Positions 43,741 through 52,766 are shown, counted from the stretch's first letter. The stretch: 64,000 bases of DNA from Mycobacterium sp. IS-836 (GCF_001954275.1 NZ_MBEU01000066.1:21526-85525); one strand, 5' to 3'. Translations and numbers: made by a program. Notes: generated from the letters alone by a model not told the origin.

Positions 43741-45152
43741 GCTTGCTTCACCAGATACGGGGACACCGTGCTGCGGTGCTCGTCGAGATCGAGCGCGCGC
43801 CCCAGCGCGGGGAACGCCCGCTGCGGACAGTTGTCGCGTTCGCAGACACGGCAACCCGCGCCGATGGGCGTAGCGATCTCACCCGACAAGTCGAGTCCTT
43901 CCGAGTAGACGAGCCGGTGGGCGTGCCGAAGTTCGCAGCCCAGCCCGATCGCGAAGGTCTTACCCGGCTGACCATACCGCGCGGCGCGGCGTTCCACGGT
44001 GCGGGCCACCCACATGTAGTTGCGGCCGTCGGGCATCTGGGCGATCTGCACCAGGATCTTGCCGGGGTTGGCGAACGTTTCGTAGACGTTCCACAACGGG
44101 CAGGTTCCGCCGCTCGAGGAGAAGTGAAAACCCGTGGCGGACTGACGTTTTGACATGTTGCCGGCCCGGTCGACCCGGATGAACGAGAACGGAACACCGC
44201 GCATCGACGGCCGCTGCAGCGTCGAGAGCCGGTGCGCGACGGTCTCATAGCTCACCGAGTAGAACGCCGACAGTCGCTCGACGTCGTAGCGGAAATTCTC
44301 TGCGACGTCGTGGAATTGGCGATAGGGCAGCACCGCGGCCGCCGCGAAGTAGTTGGCCAGCCCAAGCCGGGCCAGCGTGTGCGACTCGTCGCTGGTGAAC
44401 TTGCCGTCGGTGACCATGCTGTCGATCAGGTCACCGAATTCGAGGTAGGCCAATTCGGCGGCCATCTTGAACACCTGCTGACCCAGCGAGAGGTGATTGC
44501 TGATTTCCAGCGTCTTGGTCTCGGGGTCAAAGCGGTGCAGCACGGTGTCGCCGAGATCGATGCGCCGGTTGATGTGCACGCCGTGCACCTCGGTGAGCCG
44601 CCGGGTCAGCTCGCGGGCCAGGTCGCCGTGATGCAACCGCATCTGGGTGGTGAGGTCCTCGGCGGCGGTGTCCAGCTCGTGCAGGTAGTTCTGGCGCTGG
44701 TAGAAGTAGTCGCGCACCTCTTCGTGGGGCATCGTGATCGACCCGGTGCCACTGCCGTCGAAGAACCGCTCCTCGGTGGCGGCGGCCAGCTGCGCGGTGG
44801 TGATCCGGTAGCGCCGATGCAGGTTGACGACCGCGCGGGCCAGCGCGGGATGGGCGCTGACCATCTCGGCGACCTCGGGCGGTTCGACGTCGATGCCCAG
44901 GTCGCGATCCATCGTCACCTCGCGCAGCTCGGCGACCAGCCGGGTGTCGTCGTGCGGTGCGAAAAAGGTCGCGTCCACGCCGAACACCTCGGTGATCCGC
45001 AGCAGCACGGCCACCGTCAGCGGCCGGACGTCGTGCTCGATCTGGTTGAGGTAGCTGGGTGAGATCTCCAGCATCTGGGCCAGCGCGGCCTGACTGAATC
45101 CGCGCTCGCTGCGCAACTGGCGAACGCGCGAGCCGACGAATGTTTTGGACAC
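43737..45152 (-). CDS. ramB: Transcriptional regulator RamB (glyoxylate-cycle control)
   Basis: 471 residues. N-terminal XRE helix-turn-helix FVGSRVRQLRSERGFSQAALAQMLEISPSYLNQIEHDVRPLTVAVLLRITEVFG, then the ImmA/IrrE-like and short-chain-fatty-acid regulator domains. The C-terminal Cys cluster (GAGCRVCERDNCPQRAFPALGR) may bind metal. RamB represses icl1 in the presence of glucose in M. tuberculosis and controls itself. Sites with a TTTGCA core are seen before both genes here. It is divergent from the thioesterase gene at 45303. Confidence 0.96.
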   Translation of the reverse strand: MSKTFVGSRVRQLRSERGFSQAALAQMLEISPSYLNQIEHDVRPLTVAVLLRITEVFGVDATFFAPHDDTRLVAELREVTMDRDLGIDVEPPEVAEMVSAHPALARAVVNLHRRYRITTAQLAAATEERFFDGSGTGSITMPHEEVRDYFYQRQNYLHELDTAAEDLTTQMRLHHGDLARELTRRLTEVHGVHINRRIDLGDTVLHRFDPETKTLEISNHLSLGQQVFKMAAELAYLEFGDLIDSMVTDGKFTSDESHTLARLGLANYFAAAAVLPYRQFHDVAENFRYDVERLSAFYSVSYETVAHRLSTLQRPSMRGVPFSFIRVDRAGNMSKRQSATGFHFSSSGGTCPLWNVYETFANPGKILVQIAQMPDGRNYMWVARTVERRAARYGQPGKTFAIGLGCELRHAHRLVYSEGLDLSGEIATPIGAGCRVCERDNCPQRAFPALGRALDLDEHRSTVSPYLVKQA

Positions 45153-45226
45153 CTAACCGAGCCTACGCGCCACTGCGAAGCTACGGTTTGCAGAGTTGGC
45201 ATCGCGCTAGGATTGGTTTTTCGGAG

Positions 45227-45240
45227 ATGCCATTTGGCAT
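45227..45240. promoter_or_regulatory. Perfect dyad ATGCCA-TT-TGGCAT in the ramB/thioesterase gap
   Basis: Two perfect 6-base arms around TT, in the 150-base divergent gap. Nearby at 45186-45195 is GGTTTGCAGA, similar to the TTTGCAAA core of RamB motifs. The dyad could be a site for RamB or another regulator, and could affect both genes. No direct evidence which. Confidence 0.5.
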
Positions 45241-45302
45241 GATTCCCGTCTGCCCCCGGTTACCGTGGGGTCCAGACGAGGAGCGAGCGGGGGAGCGAAG
45301 CC

Positions 45303-46097
45303 GTGAGCCTGGACAAAATAATGATGCCGGTGCCCGACGGCCACCCCGACGTATTCGATCGCGAATGGCCGCTGCGCGTCGGCGACATCGACCGCACCGG
45401 CCGGCTGCGGCTGGATGCCGCCTGCCGCCATATCCAGGACATCGGCCAGGACCAGCTGCGCGAGATGGGCTTCGAGGAGACCCACCCGCTGTGGATCGTC
45501 CGCCGCACCATGCTCGACCTGATCCGCCCGATCGAGTTCCAGGACATGCTGCGGTGCCGGCGCTGGTGCTCGGGCACCTCGAACCGGTGGTGCGAAATGC
45601 GGGTCCGCGTCGACGGCCGCAAGGGCGGCCTGATCGAATCCGAGGCGTTCTGGATCAACATCAACCGGGAAACCCAGATGCCCGCGCGCATCGCCGACGA
45701 CTTCCTGGCGGGCCTGCACAAGACCACAGCCATCGATCGGCTGCGGTGGAAGGGCTACTTGAAGCCGGGCAGCCGTGACGACGCGACCGAGATCCACGAG
45801 TTTCCGGTCCGGGTGACCGACATCGACCTGTTCGACCACATGAACAACTCGGTGTACTGGAGCGTGATCGAGGATTACCTCGCCGCCCATCCCGAGCTGC
45901 TGCGGGGACCGCTACGCACCACCATCGAGCACGAGGCGCCGGTCGCGCTGGGCGACAAGCTCGAGATCATTTCGCACGTCCACCCGGCCGGTTCCACCGA
46001 TCAGTTCGGTCCCGGCCTGGTCGATCGCCCTGTTACAACGCTCACATATACCGTCGGCGACGAGACGAAAGCCGTCGCCGCGCTCTTCTCCCTGTAG
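45303..46097 (+). CDS. Acyl-ACP thioesterase-like protein (Rv0466-like)
   Basis: 264 residues, the Rv0466 length. Double hot-dog fold: the first half has DREWPLRVGDIDRTGRLRLDAACRHIQDIGQDQLREMG, the second FPVRVTDIDLFDHMNNSVYWSVIEDYLA, whose DxxxHMNN is the usual acyl-ACP thioesterase motif. It would release fatty acids from acyl carrier protein or CoA. The start GTG at 45303 follows a purine-rich stretch (GGGGGAGCGAAG). A short hairpin after the stop probably ends the message. Confidence 0.92.
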   Translation: MSLDKIMMPVPDGHPDVFDREWPLRVGDIDRTGRLRLDAACRHIQDIGQDQLREMGFEETHPLWIVRRTMLDLIRPIEFQDMLRCRRWCSGTSNRWCEMRVRVDGRKGGLIESEAFWININRETQMPARIADDFLAGLHKTTAIDRLRWKGYLKPGSRDDATEIHEFPVRVTDIDLFDHMNNSVYWSVIEDYLAAHPELLRGPLRTTIEHEAPVALGDKLEIISHVHPAGSTDQFGPGLVDRPVTTLTYTVGDETKAVAALFSL

Positions 46098-46103
46098 CCG
46101 ATC

Positions 46104-46122
46104 CGGGCCGCTAAGCGGCCCG
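46104..46122 (+). terminator. Hairpin after the thioesterase gene
   Basis: CGGGCCGCT-A-AGCGGCCCG: nine-base perfect arms around one base, seven bases after the stop, followed by GCTCAATTT. The T run is short, so termination may be partial or need other factors. Confidence 0.6.
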
Positions 46123-46205
46123 CTCAATTTCCCGCCTTGACCTGCGGCTTTGGGGTTACTGGCCGGTAGCTTCTGAAACGGTTCAGTTCTTGGGTGCCTT
46201 CGCAA

Positions 46206-46250
46206 GATTTGCAAAATCGGGCAAACGTGTTGCGGAAATTGGCAAATGAA
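46206..46250. promoter_or_regulatory. Probable RamB-binding region upstream of icl1
   Basis: Bases 46208-46215 are TTTGCAAA, a palindrome inside GATTTGCAAAATC, followed by GGGCAAACG and then AATTGGCAAATG (46239-46250). RamB sites in corynebacteria hold the TTTGCAAA core. A further ATTGCAAAGGAG (46352-46363) overlaps the icl1 ribosome site. Three such motifs in 275 bases, next to ramB, support direct control of icl1. Exact sites need footprinting. Confidence 0.6.
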
Positions 46251-46372
46251 ACGGGTGGACCGGCATAAACAGGCTGTGCCATGGTCGTGTTAGCACGCCA
46301 GTGAAGTTGAGCCTCCAGCTACCGCCGGACGGCGGCGTCAACCGTTCACCAATTGCAAAGGAGTTAAGCCCA

Positions 46373-47659
46373 ATGTCTGACGTTGGCACCCCGAAGAGCG
46401 CCGAACAGATCCAGCACGACTGGGACACCAACCCGCGCTGGAAGGGCATCAACCGCACCTACACCGCCAAGGACGTCGTCGCCCTGCAGGGCAGCGTCGT
46501 CGAGGAGCACACCCTGGCCCGCCGCGGCGCCGAGGTGCTGTGGGAGCAGCTGCACGACCTGGAGTACATCAACGCCCTCGGCGCCCTGACCGGCAACATG
46601 GCCGTGCAGCAGGTGCGCGCCGGCCTGAAGGCCATCTACCTGTCGGGTTGGCAGGTCGCCGGCGACGCCAACCTGTCCGGCCACACCTACCCCGACCAGA
46701 GCCTGTACCCGGCTAACTCGGTGCCGCAGGTCATCCGTCGCATCAACAACGCGCTGCTGCGCGCCGACGAGATCGCCAAGGTCGAGGGCGACCGGTCCGT
46801 GGAGAACTGGCTGGCGCCGATCGTCGCCGACGGCGAGGCCGGCTTCGGCGGTGCGCTCAACGTGTACGAGCTGCAGAAGGCGATGATCGCCGCGGGCGTC
46901 GCGGGGTCGCACTGGGAGGACCAGCTCGCCTCGGAGAAGAAGTGCGGCCACCTCGGTGGCAAGGTGCTGATCCCGACTCAGCAGCACATCCGCACCCTGA
47001 CCTCGGCGCGCCTGGCCGCCGACGTCGCCGGCGTGCCAACGGTCGTGATCGCGCGCACCGACGCCGAGGCGGCCACCTTGATCACCTCGGACGTCGACGA
47101 GCGCGACCAGCCGTTCATCACCGGTGAGCGGACCAAGGAAGGCTTCTACCGCGTCAAGAACGGCCTCGAGCCGTGCATCGCGCGGGCCAAGGCCTACGCG
47201 CCGTACTCCGACCTGATCTGGATGGAGACCGGGACCCCGGACCTCGAGCTCGCGGCCAAGTTCGCCGAGGGCGTCAAGTCGGAGTTCCCGGACCAGATGC
47301 TCGCCTACAACTGCTCGCCTTCCTTCAACTGGAAGAAGCACCTGGACGACTCCACCATCGCGAAGTTCCAAAAAGAGCTTGGCGCAATGGGATTCAAGTT
47401 CCAGTTCATCACGCTGGCCGGCTTCCACGCGCTGAACTACTCGATGTTCGATCTGGCCTACGGCTACGCCCGCAACCAGATGAGCGCGTACGTCGAGCTG
47501 CAGGAGCGCGAGTTCGCCGCCGAGGAGCGCGGTTACACCGCGACCAAGCACCAGCGCGAGGTCGGTGCCGGTTACTTCGACCGCATCGCGACCACGGTGG
47601 ACCCGAGCTCGTCGACCACCGCGCTGGCGGGTTCGACCGAAGAGGGTCAGTTCCACTGA
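46373..47659 (+). CDS. icl1: Isocitrate lyase 1
   Basis: 428 residues, identical length to M. tuberculosis Icl1. First enzyme of the glyoxylate shunt, also methylisocitrate lyase, needed for growth on fatty acids. The catalytic Cys191 lies in KKCGHLGGKVL, and the NCSPSFNWKKH motif of the substrate site is present. Ribosome site AAAGGAG lies before the ATG at 46373; an in-frame ATG-like start upstream at 46301 lies in the promoter region and is rejected. fadB2 follows after a perfect 30-base palindrome. Confidence 0.99.
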   Translation: MSDVGTPKSAEQIQHDWDTNPRWKGINRTYTAKDVVALQGSVVEEHTLARRGAEVLWEQLHDLEYINALGALTGNMAVQQVRAGLKAIYLSGWQVAGDANLSGHTYPDQSLYPANSVPQVIRRINNALLRADEIAKVEGDRSVENWLAPIVADGEAGFGGALNVYELQKAMIAAGVAGSHWEDQLASEKKCGHLGGKVLIPTQQHIRTLTSARLAADVAGVPTVVIARTDAEAATLITSDVDERDQPFITGERTKEGFYRVKNGLEPCIARAKAYAPYSDLIWMETGTPDLELAAKFAEGVKSEFPDQMLAYNCSPSFNWKKHLDDSTIAKFQKELGAMGFKFQFITLAGFHALNYSMFDLAYGYARNQMSAYVELQEREFAAEERGYTATKHQREVGAGYFDRIATTVDPSSSTTALAGSTEEGQFH

Positions 47660-47670
47660 GTTAGTCTGCC

Positions 47671-47700
47671 GAGCAGTCCCCCGCATGCGGGGGACTGCTC
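47671..47700. terminator. Perfect 30-base palindrome between icl1 and fadB2
   Basis: GAGCAGTCCCCCGCA and its exact reverse complement meet without a spacer, 12 bases after the icl1 stop. As RNA it would make a very stable hairpin. There is no T run after it, as common for mycobacterial terminators. It may end or stabilise the icl1 message, reducing readthrough into fadB2. Confidence 0.75.
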
Positions 47701-47719
47701 GCGCGTTTAGGAGGAAGTA

Positions 47720-48583
47720 GTGAGCGACGCAGCGATCCACCGGGTCGGGGTTGTCGGTGCGGGGCAGATGGGGTCCGGCATTGCCGAGGTCTCGGTGCGC
47801 GCCGGAGTCGACGTGACGGTGTACGAGCCCAGCGAGGAGCTGATCACGGCCGGACGCAACCGCATCGTCCGGTCGCTGGAGCGCGGCGTCAGCGCGGGCA
47901 AGGTCACCGAGCGGGAGCGCGACCGCGCGCTCGACAAGCTGACGTTCACCACCGACCTGAAGGACCTGGCCGACCGCCAACTGGTGATCGAGGCCATCAT
48001 CGAGGACGAGGCCGTCAAGGCCGAGCTGTTCGCGGAACTGGACCAGGTCATCACCGACCCCGACGCGGTCCTGGCGTCGAACACCTCCAGCATCCCGATC
48101 ATGAAGGTGGCCGCGGCCACCAGGAACCCTCAGCGCGTGCTGGGCCTGCACTTCTTCAACCCGGTCCCGGTGCTGCCGCTGGTCGAACTGGTCAGCACGC
48201 TGGTCACCGACGAGGTCGCGGCCGCGCGCACCGAGGAGTTCGCCAGTGCGGTTCTGGGCAAGCAGGTGGTGCGCTGCTCGGACCGGTCCGGCTTCGTCGT
48301 CAACGCCCTGCTGGTTCCGTACCTGCTGTCGGCGATCCGGATGGTGGAAGCCGGTTTTGCCACCGTCGAAGACGTCGACAAGGCAGTGGTCGCCGGGCTG
48401 TCGCACCCGATGGGCCCGCTGCGGCTGTCCGATCTCGTCGGATTGGACACCCTCAAACTCATCGCGGACAAAATGTTCGAAGAATTCAAGGAGCCCCAAT
48501 ACGGCCCGCCGCCGCTGCTGCTGCGCATGGTGGAGGCCGGCCGGCTCGGCAAGAAATCCGGACAAGGCTTCTATACGTACTGA
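47720..48583 (+). CDS. fadB2: 3-hydroxybutyryl-CoA dehydrogenase
   Basis: 287 residues. NAD site VGVVGAGQMGSGIAEVSVRAGVDVTVYEP, catalytic HFFNPVPVLPLVELV (His) and the C-terminal SGFVVNALLVPYLLSAIRM and GPLRLSDLVGLDTL of the family. It oxidises 3-hydroxyacyl-CoA in fatty-acid breakdown. A GTG start follows AGGAGG. Right after icl1, as Rv0468 in M. tuberculosis, linking beta-oxidation to the glyoxylate shunt. Confidence 0.96.
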   Translation: MSDAAIHRVGVVGAGQMGSGIAEVSVRAGVDVTVYEPSEELITAGRNRIVRSLERGVSAGKVTERERDRALDKLTFTTDLKDLADRQLVIEAIIEDEAVKAELFAELDQVITDPDAVLASNTSSIPIMKVAAATRNPQRVLGLHFFNPVPVLPLVELVSTLVTDEVAAARTEEFASAVLGKQVVRCSDRSGFVVNALLVPYLLSAIRMVEAGFATVEDVDKAVVAGLSHPMGPLRLSDLVGLDTLKLIADKMFEEFKEPQYGPPPLLLRMVEAGRLGKKSGQGFYTY

Positions 48584-48668
48584 TGCGGCCCGTGAATGGG
48601 TCGGCGCGACGCCATTGTGTCGATCGGGTAGCATTCTCGCGACAACCGACGAGAGGCATCCGAATCGC

Positions 48669-49529
48669 ATGGCTCAGTTGAAGCCGTATTACGAAGAGTC
48701 GCAATCCATCTACGACATCTCGGACGAATTCTTCTCGTTATTCCTAGACCCGACCATGGCCTACACCTGCGCCTACTTCGAGCGGGACGACATGACCCTC
48801 GAGGAGGCCCAGAACGCAAAGTTCGACCTGGCGCTGGGCAAGCTCAACCTCGAACCCGGCATGACGTTGCTCGACATCGGTTGCGGTTGGGGTGGAGCGC
48901 TGCAACGAGCGATCGAGAAATTTGATGTCAACGTGATCGGAATCACGCTCAGCCGCAACCAGTTTGAATACAGCAAGGCGAAGCTCGCCGGTTTGCCGAC
49001 CCGGCGCAACGTCGAGGTGCGGTTGCAGGGCTGGGAGGAGTTCGACGACAAGGTCGACCGCATCGTCACCATCGGCGCCTTCGAAGCGTTCAAATCCGAA
49101 CGGTGGGCCGCATTTTTCGGCCACGCCCACGACGTCCTTCCCGCCGACGGCAGAATGCTCCTGCACACGATTTTGACGTACACCCAGAAACAGCAACATG
49201 AGCGCGGCGTCTCGCTGACGATGAGCGACGTGCGATTCATGCGATTCATCGGCACGGAAATCTTCCCGGGCGGCCAGTTGCCGGCGCAGGAAGACATTTT
49301 CAAGTTTGCGCAGGCCGCCGGTTTCTCGGTCGAAAAGGTGCAATTGCTGCGGGAGCATTACGCGCGCACGCTCAACATGTGGGCGGCCAATCTTGCGGTC
49401 AATAAGGAAAACGCCGTCGCGATCCAATCCGAAGAGGTCTACGACCGCTATATGCACTACCTGACCGGCTGCGAGAATTTCTTCCGCAAAGGCGTCACCA
49501 ACGTGGGGCAGTTCACGCTCGTCAAGTAG
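48669..49529 (+). CDS. umaA: Mycolic acid methyltransferase/cyclopropane synthase family, UmaA-like
   Basis: 286 residues. PYYEESQSIYDISDEFFSLFLDPTMAYTCAYFERDDMTLEEAQ is the mycolate methyltransferase signature; LLDIGCGWGGALQRA binds SAM; TGCENFFRKGVTNVGQFTLVK is the usual end. Closest in memory to UmaA (Rv0469), also by position after fadB2. In M. tuberculosis the cyclopropane synthase PcaA follows as Rv0470c; here it is absent. The role of UmaA in mycolate structure is unsettled. The 3' end overlaps the convergent UbiA gene by eight bases. Confidence 0.93.
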   Translation: MAQLKPYYEESQSIYDISDEFFSLFLDPTMAYTCAYFERDDMTLEEAQNAKFDLALGKLNLEPGMTLLDIGCGWGGALQRAIEKFDVNVIGITLSRNQFEYSKAKLAGLPTRRNVEVRLQGWEEFDDKVDRIVTIGAFEAFKSERWAAFFGHAHDVLPADGRMLLHTILTYTQKQQHERGVSLTMSDVRFMRFIGTEIFPGGQLPAQEDIFKFAQAAGFSVEKVQLLREHYARTLNMWAANLAVNKENAVAIQSEEVYDRYMHYLTGCENFFRKGVTNVGQFTLVK

Positions 49530-50535
49530 TGCTACGCAGGACGGCGCCGATCGCCAGGCCGAGCACCAATAGCGCGCCCGCCTGCCGCACGTGCACCCAC
49601 GCCAGCGCGGCATACCACAGGGGCCACACCGGAAACTTCGGTGGCGGTTCGGCGGGTCTCGGGCGGCGGAAGTACGGCCACACCTTCGCCAGCCGGGGCA
49701 GCGCCAAGGCGACCACCAGCGCGGCCCAGGGCATCGCGCCAGCCGCGACGGCGATCGCGACCAGCACGTAGAAGCCGACCATCATGCCCAGCGTCACGAC
49801 GCGGGCGCGCGCCTCGCCCAGCAGGACCGGCAGCGTCCGGATCCCGAGCGGCTCGTCGTAGGGGATCTTGTCGATGTGCTTGCCCATCAGCACCGTCGTG
49901 CACAGCAAGCCGTAGGGCAGTGAGGCCAGGACGACGTCCCAACCGACCGAGCCGACCGCCGAGTAGTACGTCCCGCAGACCATCAGCGGACCCCACACGA
50001 CGAAAACGTCGGGCTCGCCCAGCCCGCGTTTCTTCAGGCGCAGCGGCGGCGCCGTGTACGCGACGCTCAGCGCGAAACCGCTGAGCGCAAAGGCGATTAC
50101 GGGCCAACCGCGGGCCCACGTCAGCGTCACCAGGATCGCCAGGTCCGCGACGTTCACCAGCAGGATCGCCAGCCCCAACGTCCGGCGGCTGATCAGCCCG
50201 GACAGCACCGGGTGCGGGGCGTACAGCGCGCGGGGATAGGTGGCGCTGTCGGTGCCCACCTGCGTGTCGTAGAGGTCGTTCATCAGGTTATTGGCGGTGT
50301 GCGCCAACGTGATTCCCAACACGGCAAGCACCAGCCACCGCCAATCCAGGCCCGGCTTGCCGACCGCCAGCAGCGCCGCCACCAGACCGGAAACCAGGGT
50401 CATCGGCAACACCGCGGCGCGGGTGACAACCAGCCACCGCGTGACCGTGTCGACCGGCCCATCGGGTGGCGGGTTGGTGGTGCGAAGTGCGTATGCCCAC
50501 GACCTCAGCCGGGAGCCCACGCTCGCCTCAGGCAT
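49522..50535 (-). CDS. UbiA-family prenyltransferase
   Basis: 337 residues with about eight to nine membrane helices. First Asp motif NNLMNDLYDTQVGTD, second motif GKHIDKIPYDEPLGIRTL; both are the Mg-diphosphate sites of UbiA enzymes that join a prenyl chain to an aromatic or sugar acceptor. It might act in quinone or other prenylated lipid synthesis. It is not the usual MenA or UbiA of arabinan synthesis (DprE-linked) by context. It takes the place where M. tuberculosis has pcaA. Acceptor unknown. Confidence 0.88.
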   Translation of the reverse strand: MPEASVGSRLRSWAYALRTTNPPPDGPVDTVTRWLVVTRAAVLPMTLVSGLVAALLAVGKPGLDWRWLVLAVLGITLAHTANNLMNDLYDTQVGTDSATYPRALYAPHPVLSGLISRRTLGLAILLVNVADLAILVTLTWARGWPVIAFALSGFALSVAYTAPPLRLKKRGLGEPDVFVVWGPLMVCGTYYSAVGSVGWDVVLASLPYGLLCTTVLMGKHIDKIPYDEPLGIRTLPVLLGEARARVVTLGMMVGFYVLVAIAVAAGAMPWAALVVALALPRLAKVWPYFRRPRPAEPPPKFPVWPLWYAALAWVHVRQAGALLVLGLAIGAVLRSTT

Positions 50536-50551
50536 TCCTAAAGCCTAGGCC

Positions 50552-51253
50552 TCAACGCGGCTGCGGAGGAACGATCGGCGTCGGATGCGGCTGCGCGCGG
50601 AACTTCTCCAGCGACCCGCCGACCTCGACGATCCCGCATATCGCGTTCCAACTGAGCATGGTCAGGTAGTCGATCAGCTCGTCGCGACTCATCCGGGGTT
50701 CCGACATCCACGAGTGTGTGGCCAGCTGCACGCCGCCGACGATCAGGTAGGCCCACGGCTCGACCCCGCCGGTGTCCAACCCGGCCTGGTGCATGCGCCG
50801 GCGGATCAGGACCGCGAGCATGCGGGCGATGATTCGCTCGGAGTCGGCGATCACCTTGCTGTGGCTCGCCGAGCTGTTCGCCATCACGAACCGGTACGGC
50901 TCGGGCTCGTTTGCCACGGTGTCGACGTAGACCCGAATGACCTCGCGGGTCAGGTCGAAGCCGTCCAAGTTCGATGAGAGGGCCGCGGTCATGTTGGGAA
51001 TCAGCGTCGTCTGTGTGAACCGCATCATCACGGCCGTCGTCAGATCGTTCTTGTCGACGAAGTAGCGGTACAGCACGGTCTTGGAAACCCCGATCTCGGC
51101 CGCGATGTCGTCCATGCTCAGGAAGCGGCCAAGCCGCCGAATCGCTTCAATGGTTCCGTCGACCAGCTCATTACGTCGATCAACTTTGTGCTGATGCCAG
51201 CGCCGCTTGCGACCATCCATCTTGACGGTCACAGCCGGTATTTGCTCTGCCAC
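50552..51253 (-). CDS. TetR family regulator (Rv0472c-like)
   Basis: 233 residues from the GTG at 51253 (VAEQIPAVTVKMDGRKRRWHQHKVDRRNE), matching the start I recall for Rv0472c. The helix-turn-helix is LVDGTIEAIRRLGRFLSMDDIAAEIGVSKTVLYRYFVDKNDLTTAV. The TetR C-terminal part FTQTTLIPNMTAAL is strongly like the M. tuberculosis protein. It ends 16 bases before the UbiA start, so the two could be co-transcribed. A divergent DUF445 gene begins 134 bases away. Confidence 0.94.
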   Translation of the reverse strand: MAEQIPAVTVKMDGRKRRWHQHKVDRRNELVDGTIEAIRRLGRFLSMDDIAAEIGVSKTVLYRYFVDKNDLTTAVMMRFTQTTLIPNMTAALSSNLDGFDLTREVIRVYVDTVANEPEPYRFVMANSSASHSKVIADSERIIARMLAVLIRRRMHQAGLDTGGVEPWAYLIVGGVQLATHSWMSEPRMSRDELIDYLTMLSWNAICGIVEVGGSLEKFRAQPHPTPIVPPQPR

Positions 51254-51387
51254 AGTCGCCGATTTCCATTCCCTAGACGCCCTCGATAATACGGCCTGGG
51301 GGGTCCGGTTGGCGGATGGCGGGCGCGGGAGAACAGGCCCCTGGACAGTGCAAGTCACACTAATCGCCCGCGGCGATACATGATGGT

Positions 51388-52758
51388 GTGGTGGCACACA
51401 GAGCCGAGCCGCCGGGGTCGCCGGCGCGGGGGCTGGACGTGATCGCGTCGCCGAGCCCGGCGCGCCGCCCCCACACGTCCCTCGCGGAATCGTTCGCGGG
51501 GGCCGATCCGCAGGCCGACGCCGAACGCCGGGTGGCGCTGCGCCGGATGAAGATCGTGGCGCTGGGTTTCCTGATCGGTGCCAGCGGCGTGTTCCTCGCG
51601 TGCCGGTGGGCGCAGGCCCACACCAGTGCGGGCGTCTGGGTCGGCTACGTCAGCGCGGCCGCGGAGGCCGGCATGGTCGGCGCCCTGGCGGACTGGTTCG
51701 CCGTCACCGCGCTGTTCAAACACCCGCTGGGCATACCCATCCCGCACACGGCGATCATCAAGCGCAAAAAGGATCAGCTCGGCGAGGGCCTGGGCACCTT
51801 CGTGCGGGAGAACTTCCTGTCGCCGGCGGTGGTCGAGACCAAGCTGCGCGACGCGCAGGTGCCCGGCCGGCTCGGCAAGTGGCTGTCGGAGCCCTCGCAC
51901 GCCGAGCGGGTGGCCAGCGAGACGGCGACCATCCTCCGGGTGTTGGTGGAGTTGCTGCGCGACGAGGACGTGCAGCAGGTCATCGACCGGATGATCGTGC
52001 GCCGCATCGCCGAGCCACAGTGGGGTCCGCCGGTGGGCCGGGTACTCGGGACCCTGCTGGCCGAGAACCGGCAGGAAGCCCTGATCCAATTGCTCGCCGA
52101 CCGGGCTTTTCAGTGGTCGCTCAATGCCGGCGAGGTCATCCAGCGGGTAGTCGAGCGCGACTCGCCGAGCTGGTCGCCCCGATTCATCGACCACCTCGTC
52201 GGTGACCGCATTCACCGCGAGTTGATGGACTTCACCGACAAGGTGCGGCGCAACCCCGACCACGAACTGCGCCGCTCGGCGACGCGCTTCCTGTTCGAAT
52301 TCGCCGACGACCTGCAGCACGATCCGGACACCATCGCGCGCGCCGAAGCCGTCAAAGAGCAGCTGATGGCCCGCGACGAGATCGCCAACGCCGCCGCGAC
52401 GGCATGGAAGACGATGAAACGGCTGGTGCTCGAGGGCGTCGACGACCCGTCGAGCGCGTTGCGGACCCGCATCGCCGACACGGTGGTTCGCATCGGGGAA
52501 TCGCTGCGCGACGACGCCGAGCTGCGCGACAAGGTCGACAACTGGATCGTCCGGGCGGCCCAGCACCTGGTCTCGCAGTATGGGGTTGAGATCACCGCGA
52601 TCATCACCGAGACGATCGAGCGCTGGGACGCCGAGGAGGCCAGCCGGCGGATCGAACTGCACGTCGGCCGCGACCTGCAATTCATCCGGATCAACGGAAC
52701 GGTGGTCGGCTCGCTCGCGGGGCTGGCGATCTACGCCGTCGCGCAGCTGCTTTTCTAG
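51388..52758 (+). CDS. DUF445 membrane protein (Rv0473-like)
   Basis: 456 residues, with a GTG at 51388 or 51391. One hydrophobic span near residue 60 (VALGFLIGASGVFLACRWA) is followed by VSAAAEAGMVGALADWFAVTALFKHPLGIPIPHTAIIKRKKDQLGEGLG, the DUF445 signature. A long helical middle follows and a last hydrophobic span at the C-terminus (GTVVGSLAGLAIYAVAQLLF). Family function is unknown. The XRE operator lies immediately after its stop. Confidence 0.92.
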   Translation: MVAHRAEPPGSPARGLDVIASPSPARRPHTSLAESFAGADPQADAERRVALRRMKIVALGFLIGASGVFLACRWAQAHTSAGVWVGYVSAAAEAGMVGALADWFAVTALFKHPLGIPIPHTAIIKRKKDQLGEGLGTFVRENFLSPAVVETKLRDAQVPGRLGKWLSEPSHAERVASETATILRVLVELLRDEDVQQVIDRMIVRRIAEPQWGPPVGRVLGTLLAENRQEALIQLLADRAFQWSLNAGEVIQRVVERDSPSWSPRFIDHLVGDRIHRELMDFTDKVRRNPDHELRRSATRFLFEFADDLQHDPDTIARAEAVKEQLMARDEIANAAATAWKTMKRLVLEGVDDPSSALRTRIADTVVRIGESLRDDAELRDKVDNWIVRAAQHLVSQYGVEITAIITETIERWDAEEASRRIELHVGRDLQFIRINGTVVGSLAGLAIYAVAQLLF

Positions 52759-52766
52759 CGGTGCTA

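Noticed and set aside
46301..46372. Upstream in-frame start for icl1
   Set aside because: It falls in the promoter region; the ATG at 46373 has a ribosome site and gives the known 428-residue protein.
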